NCBI GenBank assembly: GCA_029207755.1
Contig: JARCOQ010000006.1
Span: 8,586,013-8,650,012, forward strand
Source: Chamaea fasciata
Taxonomy: Eukaryota; Chordata; Aves; Passeriformes; Sylviidae
Direction of reading: 5' to 3'
DNA length: 64,000 nt
The notes beneath the pieces were generated by a model, which was not told where the DNA came from, made no database searches, and saw only the letters and a list, made by a program, of their open reading frames with translations. Position numbers and translations under genes: made by a program. Positions 11,642-24,654 of this stretch are shown here, in pieces (the first letter of the stretch is position 1; each line of letters starts with the position of its first letter).

Positions 11642-14600
11642 GCCTTGTAGTTCATGAAATTTAAAAAAAAAGTCATTTTTTTAAGAGAAGATAGAGGTGA
11701 TCAATTCACAGCCTATCACTGGCTCCATCAGGCAAAATGATTTTTTGTCTAGAAAAAACACCCAGCACACAAAACAGAATAAGCCAATCATTACATTGAC
11801 TGGAAGTAAAAGCTAAACAGGTACATATGAAAAAGTTAAATAGAGGAGATAATTCCCTGGGGTAACAATTTGCCTTTGAGTATGGTGATTTTTTATGTGA
11901 GAATAGGATGATTTTCTAGAAGGGATGTGTTGGGTTATTTTAGGCAAGACAAAGAGAAGCCTGGAAAATGGATCTACCAAGATAAGAGGTGCCCTGGGTG
12001 AGTGCCCAGGGATGGCTCCTCAGGGCTTACACCCCTTCGTCTCAGTGTCTCTGAGCCAACACCAACACCAGGTGATGTGGTGACGACACTGCAGGGTGTA
12101 AGCAGAACTCTGGGGAGGCTTGGCAGAAAAACAAAACAAAGAATAAATCCCCAGGAACACGATGGCTTTAATTATCACTCAAAACGTGAAGGTAGAAGCT
12201 CATGGTGTTAAACGCTTCCTGGCTGGCTGTGGTACAGCACATGAGGAGCGTGAGGATGACCCCCTCGCCTCACGCAATTTGGTGTGAGCATCTCTGACCT
12301 TGAGAGTCTCCCAGGGTGAAAACTTGCGGCAGGGTGGTGTGATTAAAATACATCACCAAAGAGGGGGGTGTGTAACAATTACATGACGGCAATAAAACAA
12401 TGAACAATGCCAAGCTGTGAGAACAGGTTTACTGTAGATGAGGGAAATATTCGTTCCTGCAGGAAGGTGGAGGCTCGTGTGACTGATCACCAGCAGAGCA
12501 GTTTCACCTCATAATTTCTGTGGTTCCAAAGAACTGAGCACTTGAGTAAGACAGTCCTGAGATATTTGTGACCACTGGGGAAAGGGAACCGTAGAGAAGC
12601 AATCAGGCCATGTTTGTTTGGGGCTACAAAATCCCAGGGCAGTGCAGGAAAATTGGATTGGGGAATAAATTCCTGGGAGTGCTCCATCTGACTCAAAGAT
12701 CTATTAATTTGTGAGACAACTGTGACAGCCTTCATTGTTAGTTGCCACTGAACTCACAGTTCATGAAGACAGGAAAGAAGCAACACTAGATGAAATCTGT
12801 CTAGGACAGAAATTAAGTCATAACAGTAATGATAATAAAATACTAATTACAGCTGAAGCAGCATTTTAATAATGATAATTCAGATTACGTTAATGTACCA
12901 TTCTCTTTAAACACGCTAACTACCTGTTCAAATTGGAGAAGGTCAATGCAGTGTGTGGCTGGCTCTCATCAATTTTTTTCCTACATCCTGGAATTCACAG
13001 TCTTGGCTGACATCCATTTTCCTTTTTCAATCAGCAGTTTACATTTTAAATTCATTCATTAGGTAATAAAAAAAATCTTTAATTAAAAAAGTAATTTATT
13101 CTTAATGACTCCAGGCCCTATAAACTGACAAAAAGTATTGCTTTAATCCATTTATTAGAGTCTGAGTGACGTGTTACCTCCCCAGAATGCTAAAGACGAT
13201 GATGGTTATCAGCTTTGTTTACTTAGCACACACAAAAATCTCAGAGGATTTTTGGCTGTGTGGACTTCCTGGTGCCCTTGATTACTTAAACACTGGCTAC
13301 AAGACCTGCATGGTGACTGCAAGCAGTGCCATTAAGTTTGAAATCCATTTGATTAAGAAATGTTTCTTCTCTGATAAGAAATGGCCAGGGTAAGAGCTGA
13401 TATTCTAAAGGCTTGCTTTTGGTGCATTCAGGAGAGTTTCAGTTTTGTTTGTCAGAAGCTGAGGGAAGAAGGAGAGTAAAGAAAGATGTTTTGGCTAAAT
13501 GAGTACTTTTTTGCCTCATCTAAAGAAAGGAAGAAAGATTTGCTGTGAAACAGACATAGTAGGTATTGGCTGATTTTTTTATACAGCATGTTCTTGTCTT
13601 CTTCCATGTCCAGGATTAATTCCCTTGTATCAAGTGAATAATGCACTAAGTTTGCATAGCAGGGTGGGAAGGAGATGGGGAGGGGAAACGAGGAAATAAA
13701 TTCAGACACTGAACTGGCCTGCCTTGGAGGGAAATTAAGGTCTGAATATCTGATACTTGCTCTGTAAGTACTCAAAAGCCCCTTCCTTGCTGCTGTGTGT
13801 AATAGCACTATCAAGCCAAATTTCATGTACTTGCAGATAGTCTTCTCAGGAAATGGGAAAAATTATCATTTTTAATGATTTCTGTTGACTTTAAATTTCC
13901 ATTCACTGTTTTTAAGCACGACTTGTCTATTTTCAGGTTCAGATAAAGTATTCCAGTGTCAGGCACAGAAGTTCAGCATTTATAGAAAATCAGTGTGAAT
14001 GTAAATCACATCCCAAGTAAATACCTAGGAAACATCAGCTCATGATGAATGCAAAACATCAGAGATTAGCTCCAGAACTGCTCATCTGAATTCAGAAGTA
14101 AAACATTGTAAATAACCATTACAACTGTCATGCATTTAGCAAAGCTTCAACATTATCTGTTTCATGAATTGGGCCATGTCAGCATTTAGGAGAAAATGAG
14201 ATGGACAAAAAGAAAAAGAGAATGAGCAAGTGCAGTACTGATTTGCCAGGAATTTTCCTTCATTGGCAGAGGACTGTGAAGTATAAATGAAGTTATGATC
14301 ATGTCTAGTGATAATTTGTGACGCTATAAAACAAAGTTCATTGGTTGACATATATGGAAGATTGAGATTAGCATTTTCTGTCCAGTTTGTTTGATTTGAA
14401 ATATTCCTAAGAGTTGTGGGACTGGTCTGCTTCAATTAACGTAGGCTGGAAAACTAGAAAATGTTCTACACAATTACCCAATTGCAGTGGGAACTGCTTT
14501 CTGAATTTAAAGTGTCCTTTTCACTGCAAAAGTTTGCACGTTATCAAATAGTGCCACTCTGAAGGAATATTTCGGGACCTCTCTCAGCAGAAGAAAAGGT

Positions 14601-16146
14601 TTCCTTCCCAAGGAAAATGTTTTTCTGACACAGTCCTTCGTATCAAATTAATCTATTAATCTGACTCTGACGACTTGATCAAAAATGGATAAGCACTAAG
14701 TTGAGAAAAGAGTATTTTCCAATGTATTTTAACTCTATATCCATTTTGTTGAGCATCTTTCTTGAAATCAGATTTGCATATGAAAGAACTCCATTCCCTC
14801 TGTATATAGGAAACTGAGACATGTAAATATGCAGCTTCATTTTCAGTAAACCTGACCCAAAAGCTTTCAGTTCAAAAAAGGATCAATTATTCCAGCTGAA
14901 AACTAGAAATGGAAGCTGTGCCTCGTGCGGGGCACATCTGATTTCTGCACCACCCCTCCCACTCTCATCTCGTGGTGTCTCTTACCGCTCCTTAGGACAC
15001 AGATGTCACTGTCCCTCTGCCAGGTGGCCCTGGCACCTTAATCCAGCATTAGTTTTTCATAAAAGGCCTTTTTCTTAATCCTTCCCTCTCTACTTTTCCA
15101 TATTTCAAAACTTCAGGATCCATACTGATTTTTCAGCATAAGTGCACGCTCTCTGGTTTTGATGGTCGTGTTACCAAGGATACCATGATATATTTTACTG
15201 AAGATGGTAATAACTCATTATATTTTTTCTTTTCTGGACCAAAGTAATGTTTTGCTTTCGAGTCAAGAGCTGATCAAATGATAGTGCAACTTCAAGTTGC
15301 TACGGAAACCAGACTACAAAGACAAAGATATAATATTTATCCAATATCTTCCTTGCAAAAGCATATTTTCCCTCTGTATGCATTCTCTCAGAATTGTATC
15401 TTAAGCAGGTAACATCAGTTCATAAACTGAATCCAATACTAACTGTAGCAAAGTGTATATGGAACAACAAAAGTGTTTTATTGCGGTAATCCCCAAAGAC
15501 TTCACATGGTCATCAGATAGTAAAATTTAATATATAAATAGTGAAGAAAGCAGTTGCCCACTTTCTTCTGTCACTGTTCATAATCCATTTTACAAAGAGC
15601 TTTATGGAATATTGACTTAGAGGAAACTGCAACAGTTTTTACAGTCACACCTTTTGAGGTGAAATATATTTTCATTGGCTCTACAACCAAATGACCGTGA
15701 AAAAAACCTACCAAAACTAAACAAAATCAGATAGAGGATGTTAAATCTGTTTTCTGTACCTCAAATAGACAGAAACTTTCAAGGTAGTTTCAGCAGAATT
15801 TAGGAAGACTTTCATGGGCATTTCCAGTTCATTTAAGGGCAAAACTTCCCAGGTGAACCTGCTGGCTGGTGCAAAGGGCTGTAGTCAGCAGCTCTGCATC
15901 TCCTCAGGGGTCTGTACCAAATGAGAGGCTACATTTGAGGGCAGTTTACAGAAAAATGGTGGATATAATGGTTCATCAGACAACAAGGAAATTGTGTCAT
16001 CATGAATTAGTTCAATGCAGCAATTGGCAAACATCTTTTGAACTGGACAAGAGGACTCCCTCTTTCTTCACATCAGCAGGGGCAGAAAGCTAATTATACT
16101 TAGAGTTCCATCTCTCTACCTTTGTCCAGTTAAATTATGCTGAAGG
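11642..16146. other. Unique non-coding DNA, no gene seen
   Basis: The region around 12000-12420 has about ten CpG dinucleotides, more than its surroundings, but far fewer than a CpG island, and it has no recognisable promoter or exon. Around 12820-12915 there is a dense run of TAAT/ATTA cores. The longest open frame (13452-13826, minus, 124 codons) is Ser/Phe-rich without recognisable domains. I regard it as chance. Confidence 0.5.
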
Positions 16147-16184
16147 GGTTTTGTTTGTTTGTTTGTTTGGTTTGGTTTGTTTTA
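16147..16184. repeat. (TTTG)n / (GGTTT)n simple repeat
   Basis: TTTG tetranucleotides repeat about five times and then change to GGTTT pentanucleotides. Similar CAAA/CCAAA-type strings recur elsewhere in the window (for example 38574-38616). Confidence 0.9.
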
Positions 16185-17882
16185 AGTGTGCGATACAGTC
16201 AAAGCTTGTTGGCAGGAGAATGTGACAAGAGAGGAACTCCTCAGCGAGTGATAGCTCAAAAAACACACGAGCTGCTGCTCTTGTTTGAAATTCTGAGCTT
16301 CATTTCATTGACTTGAGCATGGTTTCATGGAGCTGAACAACAGGAATATTTTGCCACATATATATGAAATACCCCAGCTAAATTTTGGTGTCTCCTGGCT
16401 GAGTGTTTAGATTATGCCAGCCATCAAGTGTTGGAGTCCTAGAAATTTAGAATTTGGATTTTTGGTGTATAGTAATACATATAAGTCAAGATGCAAGATT
16501 TTGGGTGTTGTCTTTGCCCTGCTTCTTCACCTTCTTCCTTCTTCATGGGTTTGGGTGGTTTTCTGTAATTGGGTGAAAAAGGCCTGCATTGTGAGCCTTG
16601 GGTGGTCATTATTGGGTCAAAAGTATAAATAATATAGGTGTCATCTCGTTATTGGGGGATTATAATTTAAATAATTTTGGAAAGAGTTAGAAGGGCTCCA
16701 TTTTACCTTTGTTTTCTAAAAGCTCATGGCTTGTGAGTCTGTAAATACTGTAAAAAGATAAGAAATAATGAGCATCCAAGTCTGAGCTTGACATCTACGT
16801 CTCCTGTGTTATTCATCCTGACGTTGGCAGAGAAAAAGAAACCAGAACTGTTACAATCAAGCACCAGTTAACTGAGATGAACACCAGCAGAGATTGATTA
16901 ATCACATAAACCCCAAATAATATCCAAGATAGGTGACATGAGTCAAGTCCTGAATGTCTCTCCGTTAAACATAGAGGGAACACAGGCAAGACCCAAAATG
17001 TGATGCTAGGCACAGAAACTTGCTGAGATTAATCTCAGTTCTGGAAGGAGACAAATCCTGGCTAATCCCAAGAAAAAAGAGGGAACAGCATCCCTGAGAC
17101 TGTGGGATGTGCAGTACAGTTGTGCTTTCACAGCAGCTGGATCCCAACGCAGATGCACCTGAGCACAGCAGCGGAGGCTCTGGGATGTGTCAGGAAAGGG
17201 GACACACAAATTTAAATCAGCTAAAGGTGAGAGGGCATTTAGGAAGAGGCTGCCTCTGATTGCTGTGCTTGGACACGCAGCTCAGAGGAGGATTTGCTGC
17301 CTCTCAGGCCGTGCTGTGCCAGGCTGAACACGGAGCAGTGTTAGACACACGTTAGGAACATTGTGCCTTCTTTGAAGCAGCAGGGCGCCTTTCCACAACA
17401 GTGTGCTCTGCGGGGTGGGTGTGCTCTGTGCCACTCCAAACTTTCACATTCTTCTAGGGAACGGGATCATCAGACTTCCCTGCAGAGAAGCAATCAAGCA
17501 TACCACTGTCAGGTTGGGACCAAGAAGGAGAATATGTAAGATCTGCAGCTATTTCACTGGTTGGATCTGGCAGCACACTTCTTATCCGTCCCACACGAGG
17601 TAAAAGAGCAATGTTTTGTTGTGGCATGAGAATAAAAAAAAAAATATTTCAGAGCTGGGATTTGCTTTTAGGTTATCAGAAAATCTGCTAGGCTTTGCAG
17701 TGTGGTGGAGCTTGAATCCTTGTTTACTTGGTCCCCGTCTTAAACTCAGCGTCACTGAGTCTTTGCACGGGGTAACATCTCTAGTGTGACACGTGTGTCG
17801 CACCATATCACTGCTGGCAGATTTCCTTCTCCCAAAATTAGATTTCTGCTTCTTCCCTCCCTATCACAGCTCTCTGTTTGTC
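16185..17882. other. Unique DNA with a modest CpG-containing patch
   Basis: Between about 17140 and 17480 GC content and CpG count rise (for example around 17275-17345 and 17388). No TATA, splice or coding signal accompanies the rise that I can defend. The overlapping open frames on the minus strand at 16813-17209 have no recognisable content. Confidence 0.5.
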
Positions 17883-17903
17883 TTTTTTTTTTTTTTTTTT
17901 TTT
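17883..17903. repeat. Poly-T homopolymer (21)
   Basis: Twenty-one consecutive T residues inside a pyrimidine-rich stretch (about 17820-17960). Confidence 0.95.
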
Positions 17904-20900
17904 CTTCTCCCAGCTTTTATCTCCTAACCTCAATCTGCATTTTCCATTTCAGTGTTTCATTTTCCTTCTCTTCATGGACAGCTCTTGTGTCCATCACATG
18001 CCTTTGGAGGGAGATAAGAGATGAGGCTCTTTTTTTATGAGCAGCGAGGCCAACAAAAAGTAAATTACTGAGAAATGACAGATTCACCAGTGTATTTAAG
18101 ATGAAGTCTGAACAATTATCAAGGGCTTTGCAATTAATTTCTTCATGTCTCCACCTGCAGCTTGTTAGGAATACACCTGATTCCAGCATTAGGGGATATG
18201 GATTCCTATTAGAGATTGTCATGCACTTGTGTAGGCACATGAATTTTTCATGCAGATGCTCCTATGGTTGGGTGATTGCTTCAGCAGAAGTATTTGCTTC
18301 ATCACTAATATATTAAATAGGCTGCAGACATTAGCAAAATCTGGCTTGAGAAAGGGAAAAAAGGCTGGCACAGGCTGGAGCCTGTCACATCCAAATGACT
18401 GCCATGTAATAATTAATGCCATGTAATAATGCAACTTCACCTTCTCTTCTGTTATTTCCCAAATAAAAATTTATGAAGTGCTGCAGCTAAAAAACCCTGT
18501 GTTAGCCTAATATATTCTCATGTCAAAGAGTAAATTTCTACCAGATAAATAATGAATCCATTTGTTTCTTTGTTTCCTGATAAAAATCAAGACTGTTTTG
18601 TCCATGATAGAAGGTCATAATTGACACTGCACTTCCAGAGAGCACAAACATTGATTGCTGAAGAAGGTTTTAAGCAAACAAACCATAGTAGATCAAGTCA
18701 ATATGTACTTCAACCTTTTCACACTTTGTTGATGTTTTTGTGAGAGTTAGAAGAGAGCTGAAAAGAGGTTGCTTTCTATCTGGTTATAATGAATGTTTTT
18801 AGGTGGGTTTTTCTGTCTTTAAAAAACAAGTGCAGAAGTTTTGGGCCACATTGCTATGGTTGTCCCAGTTTGTTCACTTTTGGAAAAAACCCCCAAATTT
18901 ATCCTATTTTCCTAATTTTGGAGAGCCACAAACCTAAACTCTCTGCTTTAGACTCACTCATATAGACAACAGAGAAATCCAGGCAGCACCAGAGCATGAC
19001 AGCCCAAATCAGATTCTCTACAACTACCTGCCTTCACTGACAGGACAAAGAGCAGGAGCTCTGCAGCTCCTCAGTGGAGCAAGAGGTCTTCCAGTTGTAA
19101 AGATCAGAAGCTCTAGAGACCAGATCACTCCCTTCTGCTGTCAAGAAAATATCTGTTAACTGGAAACTGAAGACCACATCTGGCACTCACAGAATTGTGA
19201 CATTCAGGCTGGAAACTCCATAGAGCAGACTTAGTTCAAAAGACAGTGCCTGAGATGGAGGATGTGTGTGAGTCTCAAGAATCTTATTTTATAACTGCTT
19301 TCACTCTAACCTCAACATCATGACTACAACTGTCTTACATACAGGTTACAATTTTTTCCCCTTGCAGTTTTCATATTTCTCAGAAGACTGGCTGTCTTTT
19401 TAATCTCAAAGAAACTTTATTACCTGTTAATTAAAATAAGGTTTTGGTTATGTTTGAAAAAAATATTGGATGTATTTTATCCGGATACATAACAGAAGAA
19501 AGCATGACAGCTTCTAGGCTTTCTGTTATGGCTAAACTACCATCAAGCGTCAAACACATTCTAGTTTTGTGCTGACAGATTTCAGCCTCATCATCTGCTC
19601 ATGCTGCACATGGGAGTAGCTGGAACACAAATACAGTTTTGTGTGGCTGTACTTACATCAAGACACGGGTTGGATGATCATTTGTTTTGGTTCCAGTTAA
19701 TTCCTGGCACCAGACCCCCAACTCAGCTGTCCCGGGCAGAAGCAGTTAAAACCTGGCTTTTGCCATCGCTCAGCACTGGTAGTGATGGATTTAGCAGACG
19801 GGATCACAGGGCTGTGCTCCTCCTCCTCACCTGCTCTGTGGCAGGGAAGGAACTGCAGTGCGTTTTTATCTCTGTGTTTCCATCCAAACACTGCTATTTG
19901 TACTGGGAAACACACGTTGCTTGGCAGTGGGTACAAACCTGGTGCTGGGGTTGTTTCACGGTAATTAGTAGAGCATGAAGGTCACTGAGCTCCTCAGAAA
20001 GCCTTGCCTTGTGTTCACCCCTCCTAAACATTTCACAGATTTTTCAGCATTGTTTGATTAAATATTTCTTCAAGATCATTGTTCTTCAAAAGGATTCCCA
20101 TGAGAACATCTAGACTCCCAACCAAAACATTTCCATTTGCTTTCAAACAGCAAAAATCTGTGACAATAGACTTAGAAGTCATCAATGAACATCAAAAGAA
20201 AACATATAAAACTTCCTAACTCAACAGATGAAAAACTCTACAAGTTAATCATCCCAGTTATTAAATAAATATTTATAAACAACCCATATCTTCAAACACT
20301 CGGGATCAGTTCAAAAAGGGATCAAATAAAATGAATCAATTTAAACATAAATGACATTCAAAAGAAATGTTTTGACTAGTGAAGTCAATGCGGAATTGAT
20401 TAAACAGCTCAGTGTCTAGAGGTTGCAGCTTACTAGGTCTAGCTTCTGAGAAAATCAGATGTTTCTCGTGTTACTAAACCTTCTGTCACTTCATTTTTAG
20501 CCTTTATTTAAGAAATAAAACAGATTTATTTCTTATTTACAGTGAGGTCCAAAAACAAGATCATGGCTGGAACTGACACTGCACAAATGTGCTGTGCCCT
20601 GGAAATCTCTATTTCAAATGTAGTCAAAGCAGCCTATAGATAATTTAGGGGTGGCAGAGTCAAATCAACCATATTTATAAGCTCTGACATACCTATTTTA
20701 AGGTGAATGTAGGCAAAGGACATGACCAATTTGATTTGGCTTGGAGAATATTAAAAAATATTAAATCAAAAGAGTAAAAATTAAGTAAAACCAAGATTAT
20801 GTACCAAAATTATATAAAACCAAGTCCATAAATGTGAGAAATTCAGGCAGAATAAAGACACTTTCTGGGAATGTATATACTGCTATATGCTTGGAGAGGC

Positions 20901-22121
20901 ATGATAATATGTGATTATAAGGTGGAAGTGGGAACCTGCTGGGAGGAAGGAAAATTTTTTCAGGAGAAGGATGTCTGAACTCAGAGGGAAGCTTACCTTT
21001 GCTGAGGAGGTGAACACAAAGAAACTTTAGAAACTAGAAATAGGTGTAAGGTTAAATGAAAAAAAAAATCCATACAAAATGTAAGCTGAAGTTTCAAATG
21101 ACAGCTGCAGCTGTTGCCAGTTACCAAGTTTTGAGCTGAATTCTGGTCTGGGTGAATGAAGATCCAAAAAGCAAAGTGTGATCAGTCACAGATTTCTGGG
21201 TGCTGTTAATTGGGCTGGAGAGAATTAATTTTTGGATCATGACTCCACCATAATACAAAGACAGGGCCAAAAATGGGCTTTGGAGTTTGGAAATAACATT
21301 TTAGGTCTCCAGTAAAGGTTGGGTGTAGACAGAGTGGGAAAGGAGGGGCTATGAGGCCACAGATATTAACCAGGATGGGGGCACAGACCAAAGACAGCAA
21401 TTTCCTCGACTTTGAAGAATTCTTCTCTTTGTTTAGATGGTAAAACAACTTTCCAAACAGTGCTGCGCCCAATGGTGAACACAAGGGAGAAGCCCTAACT
21501 CAGCGCTGGAATGCATTGTGTGAATTGCATCCCCTTGTCACTGCTGAATCCCACCAGGAAAAACAAAAACATAGAATGAGCCCTTTTCTGGTTATTGAAC
21601 AGATACATTTATTCACTATTTTTATCTATTCCTTTTCACATCACAAATTATAAGTTTTTTTAGGGGAAGGGTTTGAAACGGGATAATGAAATTCTTCTTC
21701 TACTTCCTCCTGTTGTTGATTGCAGGAGGCTCCTCTCAGGCCTGAGTGGGCAGCTGGGCTGAGTTCTGCAGAGCAGGGTGGCATTTGCTGTGAATGACCA
21801 GCATGAGCAAACTTCCTGGAAAATGGGATTGCTTGTTTTGCAGTTCTAAAAGCAAACACTTCTGAAAATCTGTGTCCTTATTGTAAATGTCAGCATCTTG
21901 TTAATGAATACAAGTGTTTGTGGGGAGGAAGGAGAAATGCAAAAGGGTGTTTGCTGTGCATATTCACAGGGCTGAATTTCAGCCTTAAAGAACAAGTAAG
22001 GATGGCTCTGCTAAGTTTGATTGTTATTGCTACATTCTGGCTCTTAATAGAGCAATATGCCCAGAAGAAATGGAAAAATAATTGGCTATATTTGATCCTG
22101 TATCATCAATCATACCCCCAC
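17904..22121. other. Unique non-coding DNA
   Basis: The stretch is AT-rich. It contains the small direct repeat at 18400-18430, listed separately, and short A runs such as 21059-21068. The frames at 19601-19978 and 17917-18240 have no recognisable protein content. Confidence 0.55.
18400..18430. repeat. 14-bp direct repeat, 17-bp period
   Basis: TGCCATGTAATAAT occurs at 18400-18413 and again at 18417-18430, separated by TAA. Confidence 0.9.
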
Positions 22122-22137
22122 CCATCCATCCATCCAT
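22122..22137. repeat. (CCAT)4 microsatellite
   Basis: Four CCAT units in a row, followed by GCATTTAATG. Confidence 0.9.
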
Positions 22138-23206
22138 GCATTTAATGAGAACCACTGAAGTTTCCCTCGGAAGTAATAAACAAAAATACATCCCGCAATT
22201 AATTCAGACATTGCAAAATGTCCACTTAATTTTACTGGGTATGCTAAATCAATTCTATGCTTCACTCAGTGCATTGAAAGAAGCTGGCTGGCAAGAACTT
22301 CATCTGTTATTAACTCACAATGCAAATGAAGTGAATGCCTTTTTGCTATGAATTGTCCTTTGCAGTTAAAACTGAAAGTCAATGTGATAGAGGAGGAGCT
22401 GATTCCTTGTAAAATGCAGTAGCTGTATTCCATTTTTCACCTGCAACCAAGTCCTTGTGAAAGCTCTGGCTTCCAGCATTCTTTACTGTCCTTTACCTTT
22501 TGAAAGAAAAACCTCCTGTCGCTGTTTCAGGCGAAACCCATCTTTAGGTTCCCTCCAAGAAACAGAGCTGTTGTTCAGGTAATGATTCCACTAATTAAAA
22601 ATTACATCAGCATAGTTGAATTTACCTTCTACTTGCATGAATGACAGCAGTGCACTATTAGGCTGTGTTCTGAACAAGGTCTTTTCTCAACCTTCATTGG
22701 CTTTTTTTTTAATTTACATTTCCTGAGTTGATAAAGCTAGTGTGGTGCAAGTTTCTGGAAGTTTTTTCATGGCACTTTGGATTTTTTTTTCCCCCCCACT
22801 TTTATCTTCATTCAGGTTTTAATGACATTGGGTTTCATTTTAAGTCAAATCTTTTTGGTTTCATACCTTTCAGCATAATAAATGAGGAGCAGATGAAGAA
22901 GCTGGAGTGAGAAAAAATTTCAACAAATAACACATCTTAAGTTCATTAAAGAGCAATTGAAAGTTAAGATATTTTAAATGAAAAATATGTGACTTCCCTA
23001 AGTCCCCTAATTAGAATGTTTCACTTGAGTTTTGAACCCCAAAGCTCTGGTTTATCCCTTGTCACCTGACCAGTGTGGTTGAGCCCCATGTCACCTTACT
23101 GCAAAAACCAAAAATATAGGCTTGTAGATCTGCCATAGTCAAATATTCCCTGTGTACAGTAGGAGGAGGTATAAACAAGGAATTTTAGAACTTATTTAAG
23201 CCAGGA
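22138..23206. other. Unique non-coding DNA
   Basis: I see no gene. It includes two AT-rich patches with homeodomain/POU-type cores (about 22200-22350 and 22570-22660) that could be conserved elements, but only alignment could show this. A T9C8 run lies near 22782-22798. Confidence 0.5.
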
Positions 23207-23751
23207 TGTGAAATATTCCCCCCGCAGCCCCTCCCCCCCCCCCCCCCCCCCCCCCGATTATTCCAAGGCGTTTATTCCTCAAAGGGGTCCAGGGGCAGCA
23301 AGAGAAAGAACAAAAAAATACAGAGGTCTTATCTAGTCTCCTATTTTGGGAGGGTCCTGGCATTCAGCCAATTAGGTATGGACATGTAGGGAGGAAATTC
23401 CAGAAGGGTCAAAAGGTGAAAGACTATTCCTCTAAAGGGTTACAACAAGGATGAATAATTTTCAGAAGATGTTTGTCTTCTGCATTAGCCTCAGAAGTGT
23501 TGAGAGGTTTTCTACTCTACATATCTCCACTGGCTTCTGGTTCCTGTTTTAGAGTCACCCATGGCTTAAAGCGATTTCAGTAATTAGCCACAGAAACTGC
23601 CAGTGGCTTGCTGACAACAGAGAAATATGTCCTGATGCTCTCAGCTGAGAATATCAGAACAGGTGAGTAGGTAATATGTTACAACCTTTTATCCCTTATT
23701 CCCTCACAGGTTCTTGGCCTCCTGACCCTCCTCAAGAGAGGATTTCTAACA
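23207..23751 (-). mobile_element. Endogenous retrovirus LTR (probable solo LTR)
   Basis: Read on the minus strand from 23751, the element begins TGTTAGAAATCC. It runs through a TATA-like 'gactagataagacc' segment (about 23330) and a 'cttgctgcccctgg' block, then an AATAAA polyadenylation signal near 23272. It ends in a G tract and ...TTCACA at 23207. A 5'-TGT...ACA-3' border about 545 bp apart, with the AATAAA close to the 3' end, is the standard LTR plan. No gag, pol or env sequence lies on either side, so it would be a solo LTR. The flanking bases (CCAGGA on the left, CCCCCC on the right) do not form a target duplication, so at least one boundary may be off or eroded. Confidence 0.65.
23233..23255. 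repeat. Poly-C tract (23) inside the LTR
   Basis: Twenty-three consecutive C residues, preceded by shorter C runs from 23218. On the minus strand (the LTR sense strand) this is a G tract able to form G-quadruplexes, lying just after the polyadenylation signal. Tract length may be inaccurate in the assembly. Confidence 0.95.
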
Positions 23752-24320
23752 CCCCCCAAGTGCAGAAATACAAGGAATTATTCCAGAAAAGGAAAAGGAT
23801 TTTTTCTACAGGTGAGATTCTGTCACTCCTTTCAAGCAGCTAACCCTGCAATCTAGAATCTTACCTCAGGGGCTAAAACTCCTTGTTCTTTGGGGTTGGC
23901 TGAAATCCTCCTAAACTCCATTACATGCATTGACTTGGTCTGCATTGGACAAGAACTTAGAAAACTCCCTCCTGTGTAGGAAACTACTTGTATATCTATA
24001 CTAATATAACTACTAGTGTTGAATCCACACTTCAAATAACATCTCACAAACTTAAATAAAAAGAAAGAATTGCTAAAAAAAATGCTGTTTGCTTGCTTTC
24101 TACTTTGCTTTGACATCATTACCACATCAGTCCCCAGTTCATAACTAAATCTTGACAATGATCAGCATTTAGCTGACAGGATAAAATCATAATAAAGAAA
24201 CATTAAAAAATGTAACAGGATACCACCAATATTTACTGCATATTAAAGAACATTTGTGTCACTGAGCTTTGAATGCAATTTGATACACAAAGACCACTTC
24301 AGCTTACGTGTGTAAATGAT
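23752..24320. other. Short unique interval between LTR and CR1
   Basis: AT-rich DNA without recognised features. A 10-mer ACAAGGAATT at 23770-23779 also occurs on the far side of the LTR at 23175-23184 (see rejected items). Confidence 0.5.
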
Positions 24321-24596
24321 AAATAGGACAAGGGGTAGTGATTTTAAACTAAAAGATTGTTGATTCAGTCTAGATATAAGGATTTTGCTGCAATAGGTAT
24401 GGTGAAAGGCTGGCACAAGTTGCCCAGAAAGGCGGTAGATCCTCGTCTCTGTAAACATTCAAAACCATGAGAGATCTCTGAGCAAACTTGATCTAGTTAA
24501 AGATTTCCCTGGACATTGCAGGGGGTTGAACTAGGTGACCTCTAAAGGTCCTTTCCAACCCAAACCATTTTTGTTCCTATCATTCTATAGAATTCC
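24321..24596 (+). mobile_element. CR1 LINE 3' end
   Basis: The plus strand follows the avian CR1 3' end closely. It has 'aggacaaggggtagtgattttaaac', then 'gatataagga', 'caagttgcccagaaaggcggtagatcc', 'gagcaaacttgatctagttaaag', 'ggttgaactaggtgacc' and 'ggtcctttccaacccaaacc'. It closes with octamer traces ('tatcattctatagaattcc'). There is a small internal loss around the 'gacattcaa' section. The copy is a 5'-truncated LINE without ORF2 and is moderately diverged. Confidence 0.93.
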
Positions 24597-24654
24597 AGTT
24601 TGAACTAGTCACTTGAGCTAATCCCTTTAGCAGTTTTGAAGGAGCACTAGTACC

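Noticed and set aside
23175..23779. 10-bp direct repeat ACAAGGAATT flanking the 23.2-23.75 kb LTR as a target duplication
   Set aside because: The copies at 23175-23184 and 23770-23779 are longer than ERV duplications and do not abut TG/CA ends; probably coincidence.
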